From Lithobates sylvaticus (taxonomy: Eukaryota > Chordata > Amphibia > Anura > Ranidae), in assembly GCA_028564925.1 (NCBI GenBank), contig CM053030.1:377302945-377366944 (forward strand): DNA of 64,000 nt. The letters are read 5' to 3'. The stretch's first letter is position 1. Every line of letters begins with the position of its first letter. The notes beneath the pieces are model-generated. The model was not told the origin of the DNA. It did no database searches and saw nothing but the letters and a program-made list of their open reading frames with translations. The position numbers and the translations under genes are program-made. This document shows, piece after piece, positions 43,341 to 55,196 of the stretch.

Positions 43341-44030
43341 TATTTTATTCTTAGTTTTGGATGGGGTAGCAAAAGAACAGAATTCCTTTCAAATTTTTTT
43401 TGCTATATGGGGTCCATTAGCGAGAGTATTAATCCTAACTTTCTGTCCAGCAGGCGATATATTTACTATACAGAAAGTGAGGGGAACAAATAGAAGAGTA
43501 GGGAAAAGCTAGAAGCCCTCTAAGCTTTTTATTTCTACTTGTTATTTCTGTATGTGTTGCTTTTAGCAGATGTCTGCAAAAAGTTGTCAGAAAGACAGGA
43601 AATGAGAGTAAATCTCTTAAAACAGAGCCACAGATAACAGTAAAACCCTCACAGGGGTTCTAAACCCTTCCCACTCCATCCAAACCTGAGAAAAAAGTTT
43701 AGGTTGGACATACACCTTAAACCACCTGAAACAAAAGAGGCACTCAAGGTTTGCATGCAGCAAAGAAAAAAAAAAACTCCCACTAGTTTGACAGGCTTTG
43801 GATAGTTTTTCATGTAAGGGAAAATCTTAAATCTAAAAGGCATTTGAATGAATGACAGAACATTCTAATGTAACTACTCTTGGTGCTTCTCTGTGCACTG
43901 CTGAGAGCCTGAGCCAGCGCTAGGCTGCAGAGGGAGTGAGAGAATCTGGCTTAGGCTCTCAGCAGTGCACATTTGGGAGGATCACATGAACCCATAGTTC
44001 AGGATCTTTGCCGAGTCTGGACTGGCTTTC
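43341..44030. other. Decayed repeats and unique DNA
   Basis: 43430-43720 carries ACAGAAAGTGAGGGGAAC and CCACAGATAACAGTAAAACC..CCACTCCATCC, similar to 63101-63330. 43905-43975 has an inverted repeat, GTGCACTGCTGAGAGCCTGAGCC / GGCTTAGGCTCTCAGCAGTGCAC, around 50 bp. Confidence 0.4.
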
Positions 44031-44460
44031 TGACGTAAGCCGACATAGGGCTTTCTTTATAAGACTGCAGATGACAAGTGTATGTCTGGGCAAAATTAAA
44101 AAACGAATTGCAGAACATCTTCCTAACATATGCATGTGGCATAATGTTATATCCCTTTAAAAACACAGCAAGTACAGAAAAATACCTGATGACCCTGCCA
44201 GAGTCTTATAGGCTCCTAACTTCCTGTTATAGACTGAAAATTCAGAGCAATAAGGGATTGCGATCCAGTGAGCACTGGCAGGGCAGAGCAGAGAGCCCAT
44301 AACTGACGATTACAGCCCTCTGCTCAGTGAAGACCGAGAACTGAGTGATCACTGGTCATATGATCGCTTGGTTCTCTGTCTTAGACCTGACAGGGGACAT
44401 CTGCAGCATCAGGCCTATGCTGCAGTCATATAGGTGAGTGTGTAGGCTTTTTTTTTTATT
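44031..44460. repeat. Short interspersed repeat, GC-rich half
   Basis: Includes ATATCCCTTTAAAAACACAGC, CAGAGCAATAAGGGATTGCG, GATCACTGGTCATATGATCGC and CAGTCATATAGGTGAGTGTG before a T-run. Typical of the TTAAA-type repeats; family unnamed. Confidence 0.4.
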
Positions 44461-45303
44461 TCCTGCATTTCTCCTTAAAACTATTACAATTAGCAAGATA
44501 TTCTGGGGAGTTGTAAATTACATGGCAGTTTCCTTCCTTTAGAAATCACAACAATATTCCTGATGTAACATTTTTATAACATATTTTTAGGGAACTCAGA
44601 TCCCAACCTCTAAAGTCAGGTCATGGAAAAATGAGTGCATTTGTTCAAAAGAAGGGAACATGACACACGCACTGCCCACTTGCAGATTTACACTTCTGAA
44701 AATTATGCTTGCAGGCTATACTATTTTTCTTCTTTTAATAGTGTTTAGCTGAGAATGCACTATGCATAACCAATGAGAGTGAAACTATTACCTTAAATGC
44801 ATTATATTGCTGTAGGAATTTCATTCATCCCACATTTGCATGTGCTACAGCTTGCAGTTCTGTTAACACAGAATCACAGGATGTGGTTTGTTTTTAGGAA
44901 ATGTTAAATAGCTATAACATTTCTGCCTAAGCCTAAAGGGCACACCAACTATGAATTTCAAGTAAGTAAAACACTTTAATTGCATGCTGCATAAAAATAA
45001 GTGTGAAACCAAAGTAGATAACTAGCAAACTGCAGCTTAAAGGAGTCAGGCTTCAACCCATATTGTGCAGTGCAGAGAAACATCGAAGAATGTGTGCCTG
45101 GATTTTGTCTGCCCTGTTTTATTCAAACCAAGAAGGATGGAACTGGGCCAACTTTATCACAAATATGCCTACATCCATTATCTAAAGGTCTGCTAATTGA
45201 ATTTGAGTAAGCTTTAACCTGGGGTATGCAATCTATGTTTAAATATTGTGTCAACCAAAAATTGTTGTTTTTTAAAAAAAAAAAATTTAAATATTGCTTG
45301 TAA
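44461..45303. other. Unique AT-rich DNA
   Basis: No gene recognised. Confidence 0.55.
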
Positions 45304-45306
45304 TAA

Positions 45307-45480
45307 ACCCTACACACGATCGGACTTTACGGCAGACTTGCGGACAATCCGCCGGACTTTCAGCGGAGGTCCGATGGACTTTTCAAATTAACGGACTTGC
45401 CCACACACAGAGTAAAGTCCGTTCATTTTGAACGTGACTCGAGGTACGACGGGACTAGAGAAGGAAGTCAATCTCGCCGC
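45307..45480 (+). mobile_element. Foldback/Harbinger-like element, left-end fragment
   Basis: Starts AACCCTACACACGATCGGAC and continues GGACAATCCGCCGGACTTTC, CTTTTCAAATTAACGGACTTGCCCACACAC, GTTCATTTTGAACGTGACTC and GACGGGACTAGAGAAGG, matching 2040-2280 of the large foldback element in order. It then passes into unrelated sequence, so arms and right end are absent. Confidence 0.75.
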
Positions 45481-45800
45481 TTTGAGCAGTGCCCAGGGAA
45501 TAGGAGAATACTATTGGTGGGAGAAAGACCCAGGCTGGGTTTAAGCTAAATGCATTACTTGATCCACTGTAATGGGGGATCATCTGGAGCTGGTAAGCAT
45601 CAAATCTCACTATTTTGGTGGCGGACCCTTCACATGAGGTGATTGTGGCATTTCTATCACCAGGAATCATCAAGCCTTACAGTTAGAACCACTTGTGGAC
45701 TTTTTAGGAACGCTATATTTTTATATCTGATGTACTGATTTATAGAATTTTTTTAGCGCCATTCTAATACCTTTTATACGTATAAAATGAAAACATGTAC
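45481..45800 (+). mobile_element. Retroelement-like terminal sequence
   Basis: GTGGCGGACCCTTCACATGAGGTGATTGTGGC..AATCATCAAGCC..CACTTGTGGACTTTTTAGGAACGCTATATTTTTATATC..TTTTTTAGCGCCATTCTAATACC. The repeated TTTTTAG..GCGC pattern resembles terminal regions of frog Penelope-like elements, but no domain supports this. Confidence 0.25.
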
Positions 45801-46384
45801 AATGCATTTAACTGAAACACAAACTATTGTGACACGGCTATGAAAAATAAAAAAACAATGTCCTAAAAAAAACACACTACAACATGCATAAAACATGCAC
45901 CACAGCCAGGGGGTAAATTGCCCCATGGGTCACTCTGAAGCCCCAATAAAAAGGCTGAACTGCTTACGCCACAGACATGCCCAGGGCCGGGACAAGAGTG
46001 GGCCCGAGAGTGCACCTGCCCTGGGTGCCATGCTGAGGAGGGGGGGGTGCATTGGTGATGCAACTGCTCATCCCGCTCCTCATTAACAAAAGTGACACCT
46101 CCTGTTAGAAAGTGTAGTGGCAGATAGCTGCAGCTGGAGAGAGCAGTCGGCTTTCTCCTCTATCCAGCCTGAAGGCAATGAAAGAGAGCAAATGCTGAGA
46201 TTGAAACCTCAGCTCTGTCTCAGCATGGTACAGCTGATTAGTAAAGGCAGACTTCCCTTCTTCCTCTCTTCTCCTGTCCTGTGACATGTCACATGACTGG
46301 AGAGAGGAAGAAGAAGCTGACTCTAAATTCCAGATGATCTGTGAGTACAAGGGGGAAGGAGGACAACCCCGCCCCAGAGCTCTC
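45801..46384. other. Unique DNA with a CCAGGGCCGGGAC fragment
   Basis: CCAGGGCCGGGACAAGAGTGGGCC at 45979 resembles a hAT-type left end (compare 28787), but no partner end or target duplication was found. Confidence 0.35.
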
Positions 46385-46700
46385 CTCTCCTCCTTAGACC
46401 CTGCAGACCTCTCCCCGCCTCCTCAGACCCACCAAGACCTCCCCTTCTTCCTCAGATCGGCCATATCCCACCCTCCTTCTCAGACTCACCCTCAGATGCC
46501 CCCTTCCTCCTCAGACCCTTAGATCTGAGGACACCCCTCCTCAGACTGCTTCCCCTTCCTCAGACCCCCCTTCTCATCAAATACCCCTTCTCAGAGCCCT
46601 CCAGACTTCCTCCCTCCTCCTTATATCTCCCTCTTATATCCCCCCTTATGCTCATACCTCCTCCCCAGAGCTCTTCTCTCCTCCTCAGATCCCCTTAGCC
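46385..46700. repeat. Pyrimidine-rich minisatellite CCTCCTCAGACCC
   Basis: Around 15-20 degenerate units of CCTCCTCAGACCC / CCCCTTCTTCCTCAGATC. Plus strand is about 85% C+T. Open frames here are compositional. Confidence 0.7.
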
Positions 46701-48817
46701 ATCTCTCTCTTACTTTAGGTAGACATTTGCACAATGCAGGGATGTGCACAAAATTTGCATGCATTCCTACACTGCACAAAAACACACGCATTATTTTTAA
46801 TGACACCTCCACACACCTTGCTTTTGCACTTATTCACACTCACCAAAACACATGGAAACAAAGAACCATGCATTTTGGTGCAGCACAATTTTTAAAAAGG
46901 TTCTTTTGTGCATTTTTTGCACATATGGCAGCACATTGAAATGAATAGTGCTGCCCTATACCTGCTGCACAAAAAAGCACACGCTCCATCACAACTGCAA
47001 AAATGTGAATGCAGTCTTAGTGCTAATTTACATTTGTTGTAGCCCTCTGAAGAGAGATTTACATTGGAGCACTTTTCAGAGGGAATTTGACAGACGGAGA
47101 TGACACATTATGTCTCCTCCTGAATGCCTGTTTTAATCCCCTAACATCCTGCACCACTGCTCCAAAATTGCATGCTGTTGCAATTCAACCCTATTCACTT
47201 ACATGATTCATGTTCAGCGCTCAGTATTGCCTGTCAAACATGACATGGATCATTTTTGCTGAGCATGTGTATACCCCATACAGTCACCTTGGCAGCTCAG
47301 AAGGGGGGGGGGGCAGTTGGGAATCATTAAAAACATGGCTTAACCTCCTGTTTTTACTGCCCTCACCCCCTCAAACTGCAAGTATAAATAAGGCCTTAGA
47401 GGCTAGTTTGCGTGGGCAGACAGAGGGTGGTAAAAGCAAGCAATTGAGCCCCATTTTTTCCTGAACAAGAAGATGCAGCTGTTCTGTGCCCATGCCATGG
47501 CCTTAGGCTTTTCTTCATGGCCATGGAAAATGGTTTATTTCGAATAGGGCACCACTACAAGTGCTTGAAATGCACACATCTGCAGCACAGTAGGTAAAAA
47601 CAGGCAGCAAGGAGGAGGCATGTCACCTCCTCACTTCCTATCAAACACACTCTGAAAATCGATCTGCCATGGATCGTTTTTCAGAGGGGCAGGAATGATA
47701 ATTGCACATCTGAATGAGACTCTAGATCCCTTTAGCTCAATGCACCCCTCAGAGCCCACTTCCTCTTCTCTTCATTAGTCCGCTGACAGTTCTCCTCAGA
47801 CTGACACCTGCAATGCAGAGGCAGTTTTTCCCCACTGACATGGCATGATGCAGCACCATTGTTCCTCTCAGCAACACCACCAACACAGTGACATTTTTTT
47901 TCTCTTTGCCCCTGTTTTCCCTGCACTGATTTTAAACTATTCAGTTTGCTGCAGTGTACCACAACTATTGCTACTATTTTGCCCATGCCACAAACATTAC
48001 ACACATTGTACTCCCCATGCCGCTATTAACTGGGTGCTTAATAACATTGTCCTGGCACTGGACATGTCTAAAAGCTTCCTGGTGAAGAGGAGTAAAAAGT
48101 CCTCACCGGTGTGTTACCAAGTGCAGGTAGAGGACAAGGACAGAGCACAGGCCACCCCCCCAGGCATGGATGGTGTATGCCATGTCTGAGCAGAGGCTGG
48201 CTGTGCCCCATCCGAGTGCCCCAGCAACTCCCAGGATGGGGTCAGGGAAAGCAGAAGAGAGGGGGAGTAGGAGGGGCCAAATTTCTGCATCATGGGCGGC
48301 CTTTGGGTCAACCCCTAACTACACCACAGCATATGCAAAAATGCCCAGAAATGCACATCGTCAACAAAAGACAACACATACTGTATGCACTGTTGTGTGA
48401 ATTGGCCCAAAATGTTTAGTGAATGTCACATTCACTGATTTATAAATATTATTTTTTTTTTATTTACTTATGTATAAAACATTACTGACAATCTTAATAT
48501 GGCAACAATACAACATTAGACATCATTTTGGTTGTTTATGTACTTTTTTTCTATCAATTAAAGATACGTGTCAACATGATGCATTCAAGTTTTCTTGTTC
48601 ACAATTATTTGTGGAACATTGACTTCTAGGTTTTTAAAATAACTGAATCTGGCTATAGAAGTTCAGCTTTAGACTGTATGCAAAGAAGAGAAATAATACT
48701 TTACGTGTCTGGCTGCCTAACCAACAATGTTTTCTCTCTTGAAGAGCTAAGCATGCTGAATAATCTTTTACATTCAACACCTGGAGTATCAGAAACCTGG
48801 TCCTCTTCTGCTTATGT
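46701..48817. other. Mixed unique and decayed repeat DNA, no gene
   Basis: Many short frames on both strands, none with a domain. The GC-rich interval 48080-48320 (CACCCCCCCAGGCATGGATGG, GGGGCCAAATTTCTGC) looks like an old repeat. GCAGAACACATTTTGCAC-type simple motifs occur at 46730-46990. Confidence 0.45.
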
Positions 48818-48825
48818 CTCTACAG

Positions 48826-49008
48826 CAGTGGTCATCAACCCTGTCCTCAGGGCCCACTAACAGGCCAGGTTTGCAAGATAACTGAAATACATCATAGGTG
48901 ATATCATTTGCTGCTCAGTGATTGCAGTATTCTAGTCTGCATCTCCCTAAGGTAATACTTAAAATCTGGCCTGTTAGTGGGCCCTGAGGACAGGGTTGAT
49001 GAGCACTG
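48826..49008. mobile_element. hAT-type MITE with perfect 8-bp TSD (CTCTACAG)
   Basis: Starts CAGTGGTCATCAACCCTG and ends CAGGGTTGATGAGCACTG. CTCTACAG flanks it at 48818-48825 and 49009-49016. Subterminal TCCTCAGGGCCCACTAACAG and its complement make long inverted ends; 183 bp in all. Confidence 0.92.
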
Positions 49009-49016
49009 CTCTACAG

Positions 49017-51941
49017 GACACATTCTAGACATGGGAATGGGGTAAGGAACCACGGTGCACAAGGACCAGGCATCTGACATACTCAAAAGTGTGTTGAATG
49101 CTGTCGATTATTATGGACAGTGAAGATCGGTGATGTGGATCCGCTAAGTATTAAATAATTTCAATGCAAGCATGACTATTTTTATTTTTAAAATACGGTA
49201 GCAATTGAGTACCTTTAAAGCTCAGATGCAATAAAATAGCAGTTCTTAGTACATGTCTAACAATTGCAAGACCATTTCTTTTAGAAGGAAAGTGCAAAAA
49301 ACATGCATTAGCCACATCCAATCCAGTCTGTCACAACAAAAGCACATCTCAGCTATTGGTAAAAAAAGAGAGGTGAAAAATGATTGGTAGGTCTGGAGAC
49401 AGGAGTTTATTTTCTGACTTGGATTCAGCAGGTTCACTTCATCTGCTTGGAGGTTTATGATTCTGAATTCATTACATAGCTAGAAGTCGTTTTATGCATT
49501 ATACTTTCTTTAATGTCATTCAGCTCCCTTACTTTATTCGTAGTGCCCGCATAGGTTTAAGTTGATGTAATGTACTCTGAGGAAATCTGTTGTATATTGT
49601 AATATATTTCCATGCCATATGCTTGGAATTGTTCCCATGACTGAAGTATTTTATTTTTTGAATGGTTTGTAAAACACCAATTTATTTTCTGCTGTCTGAG
49701 TTGAATTACATGGCAGATTTTACTGCTGTTTTACTGTGTACCCAGTAACACATTTATTAATTTACTTTAACTTTTGAGTACATGAGGGATTCCTTACACA
49801 AGTTGAAGTAACGTGAGGCAAACTTACTTCTCTTTGAAGAATTCACATTCATTTTTTGACAGCTCAATTTAACGTACATATTTTCCCTCCATCTTAGCAG
49901 TGTAGACATAATTCAGTAGTCATGTCTTGTAAATATGCCTCTTGTGGAAAATGAAATGCATGATGTAGCTTGGTTAGTCCTTGAACCTTTGTTTATTGCT
50001 TTGTTATGCAACATGCTTTCCTGTAATTCTTTTTTTGGCCTTTGTAGCAATACATTTCAGACAAGTGGAAACAATGAAACAGTATGGTAGGATTCTGAAT
50101 TTATGAAAATAAATATTTTTTTTATTAAATATGAATTAAATAGTGTTATGTATATATTTGTTCAATATTGTAGATGTTGTTATACAATGTATGTGCTAAT
50201 AGTTACATCATGATGACATTAATTATTAACTTAAATGAATTTCAAGTAAACCAATTAATTGTTTATATATCAGCAAATGTCTGTGCCCCATTGACTAGTA
50301 AATCAGTCAGTAAATCAGATCAGTCATCTAGAAAGAAAATATCATGACATAATAAAGAGAAACTATACCCAGATTTCAGTTACATTGTAGTCAGAAAAAT
50401 AAAATATGGTTGCTTACAGGTCTACTACAGTTTCTGCTCTGCCTGATTTTGCAACTCAGTTGCACTGCAAACAATAAAACAAAATACAAAAAATAATTCT
50501 CACCTTCTAAATAACAGTTAGAAATATATTGTACAATAAGCAAAAGTATGTTACAGCATAACTTAAAAACATCCCACTAATGACACAGGTAGGAATTTAA
50601 TAACATATCTCATTACTGCAATGTCAAATATTTATATAACTTTGGACCTCTGAACCTATTTAAGACATCTCATTATTGTCGAAAATAGAACTCTCTGACT
50701 GAATCATGATAGTTTAATCAGCCCAAACCTAATTTCATTACTGAGAGCTGACCTTAAACACATCCTTGTAACAATTTGCCAGCCCATTTATAACACAATC
50801 TCACTATGTATTTTTTTTTTGATAATACCATTCTGGTGGGCCAACATCATTCTATTTTCCATGCACTTTTGCTCTCCACATTTCTTTAATTGCATACTGT
50901 AAAATGTAATTGGCTTTTTTTTGTAATACAGCAATTGGGCAGTTGGATACAAAGCAATCCATTTGCATTGTTCAGAAGCAATTCAACGCAACAGCAAACC
51001 TGTCTGAATTGTAAAGATTTATAACAGTGACAGTAAATGTGATGTAGGTCATACTGTGGCTTTGTTCAGCAGAGCAAGGAAGTATAAAAGTATAGTTCCC
51101 CAATTGTGTACCCAATGCATGTTTTTAAACTACAGTGAAAAATAAACTGGTAGAGCAGTGGTGCCCTGTTCAACAAGGTGGAAAAGATGCATATTAACAA
51201 AACTGAAACAACTAAATTCTATATGCCATTTTGGCCCTCTGTTTTAGAAAGCTGAAAGTCAGCCACAGAGTCTCAACAACACTTTTCTCTCTTGCTTTTT
51301 GTGTTCTCCTTCCCTTCTTATTAATGTCACACCATATTAGTGCAACAGTTTATCAATTTTGCAAACATACGCATAGATGTTCATAGGACTAATTACCTGC
51401 ATGGTTGTCCACAAAACATTTAACAGTAAGTTACCCCAAAATTTCATATTCCCGATATGTATCTGTTGTACCATGTACTTGTGTTATTTAATTAATTTGT
51501 TGTTCTCTTTGTAATTCTACCTTTGTGTGAAATACCTGGGGATTCTGCCAGTTCAAACTTATCATGCTAGGCATGGAAGCACATCTATCCCAGTGTGGTC
51601 AGTTTTCTGGCTGTGCTGGGAGAACAAAGACAGGTTTGGGAAACACTTCCTTATTCATATATAATGAATTGGAATTTCTCTCTCCTGCTAGAACACAGTC
51701 TTGGGTAGTCTTTTAGGGACAATGTAGGCCATAAGCGGATGTAATGATAATTTGCTTTGTGATTGCATTATAGAAAATCTCACGCTGATTTAACAAAGAC
51801 AAACTATACATGTTTTGGATGAGCTGTTGCTTTATGTTAATAATGCCAATTTGACAGAAAACCCTGCTTTTATAAAATATTTCTGAATTATGCCCAATGC
51901 TTCCCAAAATAACTCATAATGCTCTAATTTAGAATCAGTAT
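49017..51941. other. Longest repeat-poor interval (~2.9 kb)
   Basis: AT-rich single-copy-looking DNA with no recognisable transposon ends, microsatellite or coding stretch. Absence of insertions over this length, compared with the rest of the window, may be chance or may reflect constraint. Confidence 0.5.
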
Positions 51942-52964
51942 TTAAAGTGGATGTAAATCTACTTTGATGTCATAATGTAGAGTATACGATTTACTATCAT
52001 TTGAGCCCAGTCTTGCCACAAAGAGTTAATCCAGCTCTGAGACATCCTCTTTTATTGTTCAGTGAGATAAATCTTGACAAACAGAAAAAAACTTTGTCAA
52101 ATCCTCTGCCTTGCTGTGAGTGACAGGTGATTTACAAATCTTGTGCACTAGTCTAATGCCCCGTACACACGGTCGGATTTTCCAACGGAAATTGTCCTAT
52201 CGGACCATGTTGTCGGAAATTCCGACCGTGTGTGGGCTCCATCGGACTTTTTCCGTCAGAATTTCCGACCGTGTGTATAGTTTGATATCCTGCTCTCAAA
52301 TTTTCCGACAACAAAGTCCTATCAGACTTTTTCAGATCGTGTGTAGCGAATTCCGACGGACAAAGTGCCACGCATGCTAAGATCACATTACAAGACCAAA
52401 GCTATTGGCTACTAGCCTCTACGTAGTCCCGATTTTCCGACAACTTTGTCCGACCGTGTGTATGCAACACCAGTGTCGGACAAAATCCGTCGGAAAAAAT
52501 CTGACGGATTTTGTGGTCGGAATTTCCGACCGTGTGTACAGGGCATAAGAGACATGCATTATTTTTTAATTCCCTCTCACTCCTTTCTTATGCTGCTCTG
52601 CAAGGATTTGATGTTCCACACTTCAGCATAATTGGGCATGCTGAAGTCATGTAGTCACTTTCCTGTCTTTTCACTGGATGTTAGAGATCATAGCAGAAGT
52701 TCAGTGTAAGAAATACACAGGAGAAAATGCATATTGACAAGGGGAGTGTAGAGGTGGGTGGGGAGTCTACTGACATCACGACTCCACCCAGCGAGCTCTA
52801 GACAACAGACCCACCCACAGAATCTGCAGTTTTTCGGGTCTTATAACAGACAGGGGGGAGACATTTGACAGGTAAAGATACATGAAGGAGGCATGTATAT
52901 CCTTATAGATAACTCCTATGGCAGTAGTTTAGAAAGGATGACATTGGGTTTACATCCACTTTAA
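51942..52964. repeat. TTAAAGTGGATGTAAATC repeat, split by a MITE
   Basis: Left end TTAAAGTGGATGTAAATCTAC, right end GGGTTTACATCCACTTTAA, a clear inverted pair. Without the 392 bp inserted at 52157-52548 (element plus one TAA copy) it would be about 630 bp. The right half is GC-rich (GACATCACGACTCCACCC) and has GACAGGTAAAG. Confidence 0.75.
52157..52545. mobile_element. Harbinger-like MITE, copy 2, nested, with TAA TSD
   Basis: Starts TGCCCCGTACACACGGTCGG, ends CCGACCGTGTGTACAGGGCA, with TAA at 52154-52156 and 52546-52548. Shares the interior block of the copy at 4573 but lacks about 38 bp after CGTAGTCCCG. It interrupts the TTAAAGTGGATG repeat, so it is the younger of the two. Confidence 0.88.
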
Positions 52965-53317
52965 GCTGGCAAATATATAAAAATGTGACACTTTAAAGTA
53001 GAACTTTCAGTAACTGTACACATTTATAAGAATACATTCCTGACATTACAAAATGCAGCAAAATTACAAATGATGTCATCATTCTGCTGAAGGCAACAGG
53101 ACACCAAACATGGTAAAAGGCTGCAATTGAGGTTTATCTGGGTCAGACTTTTGTGAACACAACAACTGTGCAAGGAACCAGGATTTACATGATTGTATCA
53201 TCTCTGAGCCAGGGTCCTATGGATGAGACGTGAACATCCTTTTGATGTGAAAATCAGATGAAGGCATTGTCAGGGAGAGTTCTAAGATTTATTTGACAAG
53301 CAATAAGGACAGCCTTT

Positions 53318-53488
53318 GGGGTTGATTTATTAAAAGTGGAGGGATCTGGTGCAGTTGTGCATTGTAGTCAATCAGCTTCTAACTTCAGCTTGTTCAATTA
53401 AGCGTTGACAAAAAACCTGAAAGCTGATTGTTTTTTTAAGCAGAGCTGCACCAGATTTTGCACTATCCAGTTTTAGTAAATCAACCCC
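53318..53488. mobile_element. GGGGTTGATTTA MITE, copy 2 (different interior)
   Basis: GGGGTTGATTTATTAAAAGTGG to CCAGTTTTAGTAAATCAACCCC. Interior carries TCTGGTGCAGTTGTGCAT and its inverted counterpart GCTGCACCAGATTTTGCA, unlike copy 1, so the same ends border two interiors. Confidence 0.75.
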
Positions 53489-54680
53489 TATGCATTTTAG
53501 ATACGAGCGGTTACTTTCTGTAAATAGGGTCACTTTGACAGAAAACTCCACTTTTAATTTTATTGTCTATTCATAATGCTCTAATTCAGAATTGATACAC
53601 ATTACTTGGCATTCATGCATTTAACATTAAAAATAAATATGATGATGGCCATTTTAGGTGAGAAATGTATTATTCTTACTTGGATATATTTTCTTAACAT
53701 AAATGTTTATTCTGTACTTTTTTTAATGTGCATATACAGGGTCATTACTACTATGAAGCAATACAAGCATCTTGTTTTGGAAGGTACTCCTATTGGGGGC
53801 ATGAGACAACCCCATAACAGAGGGATATGAGTAAATATTTTACTCTTCTTTACTTGTTCTGTGAGGATACTTACATTAGTCAGGTATTTCTCGTATTTAC
53901 TCTTTGGCATGCAATCATTTTGGTAGCTAAGAAATGACCCTTGAAGATTTAATATGTTTTTAGCTTCCTTGCCAGGCCATTTCTAATTACTACTTTAATC
54001 AATGCGCCATACAAAGTACATCTCCAAATTAGAAAGCATTACAAACATCCTCATTAAAAATTAAAACTTTTTTCTCTTGACCTCCAAATTATATTTTACG
54101 ATGCATGTCAGGGCACAAGGCATAATATTTCATGTTTTCGAGAGTATTTCGAAAATTTGAATTTCTATGTCAACAAAGTGCAGTACATCACATTTATAAT
54201 GGTTGCTGGTTATCTACTGAATGATCCTAAATTTGAGCCTTTGAAAATGCAGGCCAACTGTTAATCATTTCCAAACATACTTTTTCAAAATAGAAAACTT
54301 ACAGAATGGGATCATTTGATAGGAATCTGCAGCCTCTCCCTGAACTACTATGCAAAGCTTAGTTGCAAGGATTTCTATGAAACTGAACGGGCCATGCATT
54401 AAACTGACTTTATTAGTTTCCTATATCTTAATTTTTGGCTGGTTAGCATTTACAGGTAACTGGAATTATTCACTGTCTGCAGTTGTTCTTTAACATCCAC
54501 AGAGAGATTTGAATATTTGAAGGAGAGACTCTCTCAACATGACTAAGCTATGTTGAAAACTGTATAAAAGACCTTTATAAAGCACTCTTTAGTTCTACAG
54601 GTTTCTCTATCTTGGTTTCAGAGGTTTCACATACACTACTTTGGGTGTACAAGTTTGCGCAGTCAAAGGACCCATGACAT
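53489..54680. other. Unique AT-rich DNA, possibly constrained in part
   Basis: No gene. 53990-54100 (CAATGCGCCATACAAAGTAC, TCATTAAAAATTAAAAC) has the AT-rich, homeodomain-site-like look of vertebrate conserved non-coding sequence, but this cannot be judged without alignment. Confidence 0.4.
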
Positions 54681-54840
54681 ATTCTTTAGACTGACACACC
54701 GCAACAACAATCATGGCGATGCGCGCCCCCAGGGTGCACAGCAGCTTAATATCCTGAAGACGTCATATGACGTCTGGTCAGGATATTGAAACCACTTTGC
54801 CACCATAATTTTGCTATATGGCGAGTGGCAAGGGGTTAAT
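54681..54840 (+). repeat. Tail fragment of a TTAACC-type repeat
   Basis: GACGTCATATGACGTC palindrome at 54760, then ATTTTGCTATATGGCGAGTGGCAAGGGGTTAA. Only the right terminus is present. Confidence 0.5.
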
Positions 54841-54931
54841 GAAATCTACAAGTAGCCCCAGATAAGTTCTGCTTACCCTAAATGAAATATAATGTAGCCA
54901 AAAAAGAAACATTGGTGTTCATTGACTAAAG

Positions 54932-55176
54932 CCGGGGTCTCCATATTTTCCAAAGCAAGGGCCAGTTTACTGTCCTTCAGACTTTAGGGGGGTCAGATGT
55001 GCCCAGTGGGAGTAAACAATGCCCGATATTTGGCATTAGGGGGAGAAATAGTTGGTGAAATTGGGAGGAATAGTGCCTCATTGTTAGTGTCAGTGGCAGG
55101 AATAATGCCTCAATGGCTGGATAAAGGCAAGCAAAGGGCTTCATCTGGCCCCAGGGTCGCAGTTTAGAGACCACTG
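54932..55176. mobile_element. hAT-type MITE with perfect 8-bp TSD (GACTAAAG)
   Basis: Left end CCGGGGTCTCCATATTTTCC, right end GCAGTTTAGAGACCACTG, imperfect inverted pair (GGTCTC). GACTAAAG occurs at 54924-54931 and 55177-55184. Interior has GGGCCAGTTTACTGTCCTTC and degenerate GGAATAATGCCTCA units. 245 bp, non-coding. Confidence 0.88.
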
Positions 55177-55196
55177 GACTAAAGGAATAAAGCATA

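Noticed and set aside
45979-48320. Possible large hAT element starting CCAGGGCCGGGAC
   Set aside because: No matching right end and no 8-bp duplication were found; the left motif alone is insufficient.
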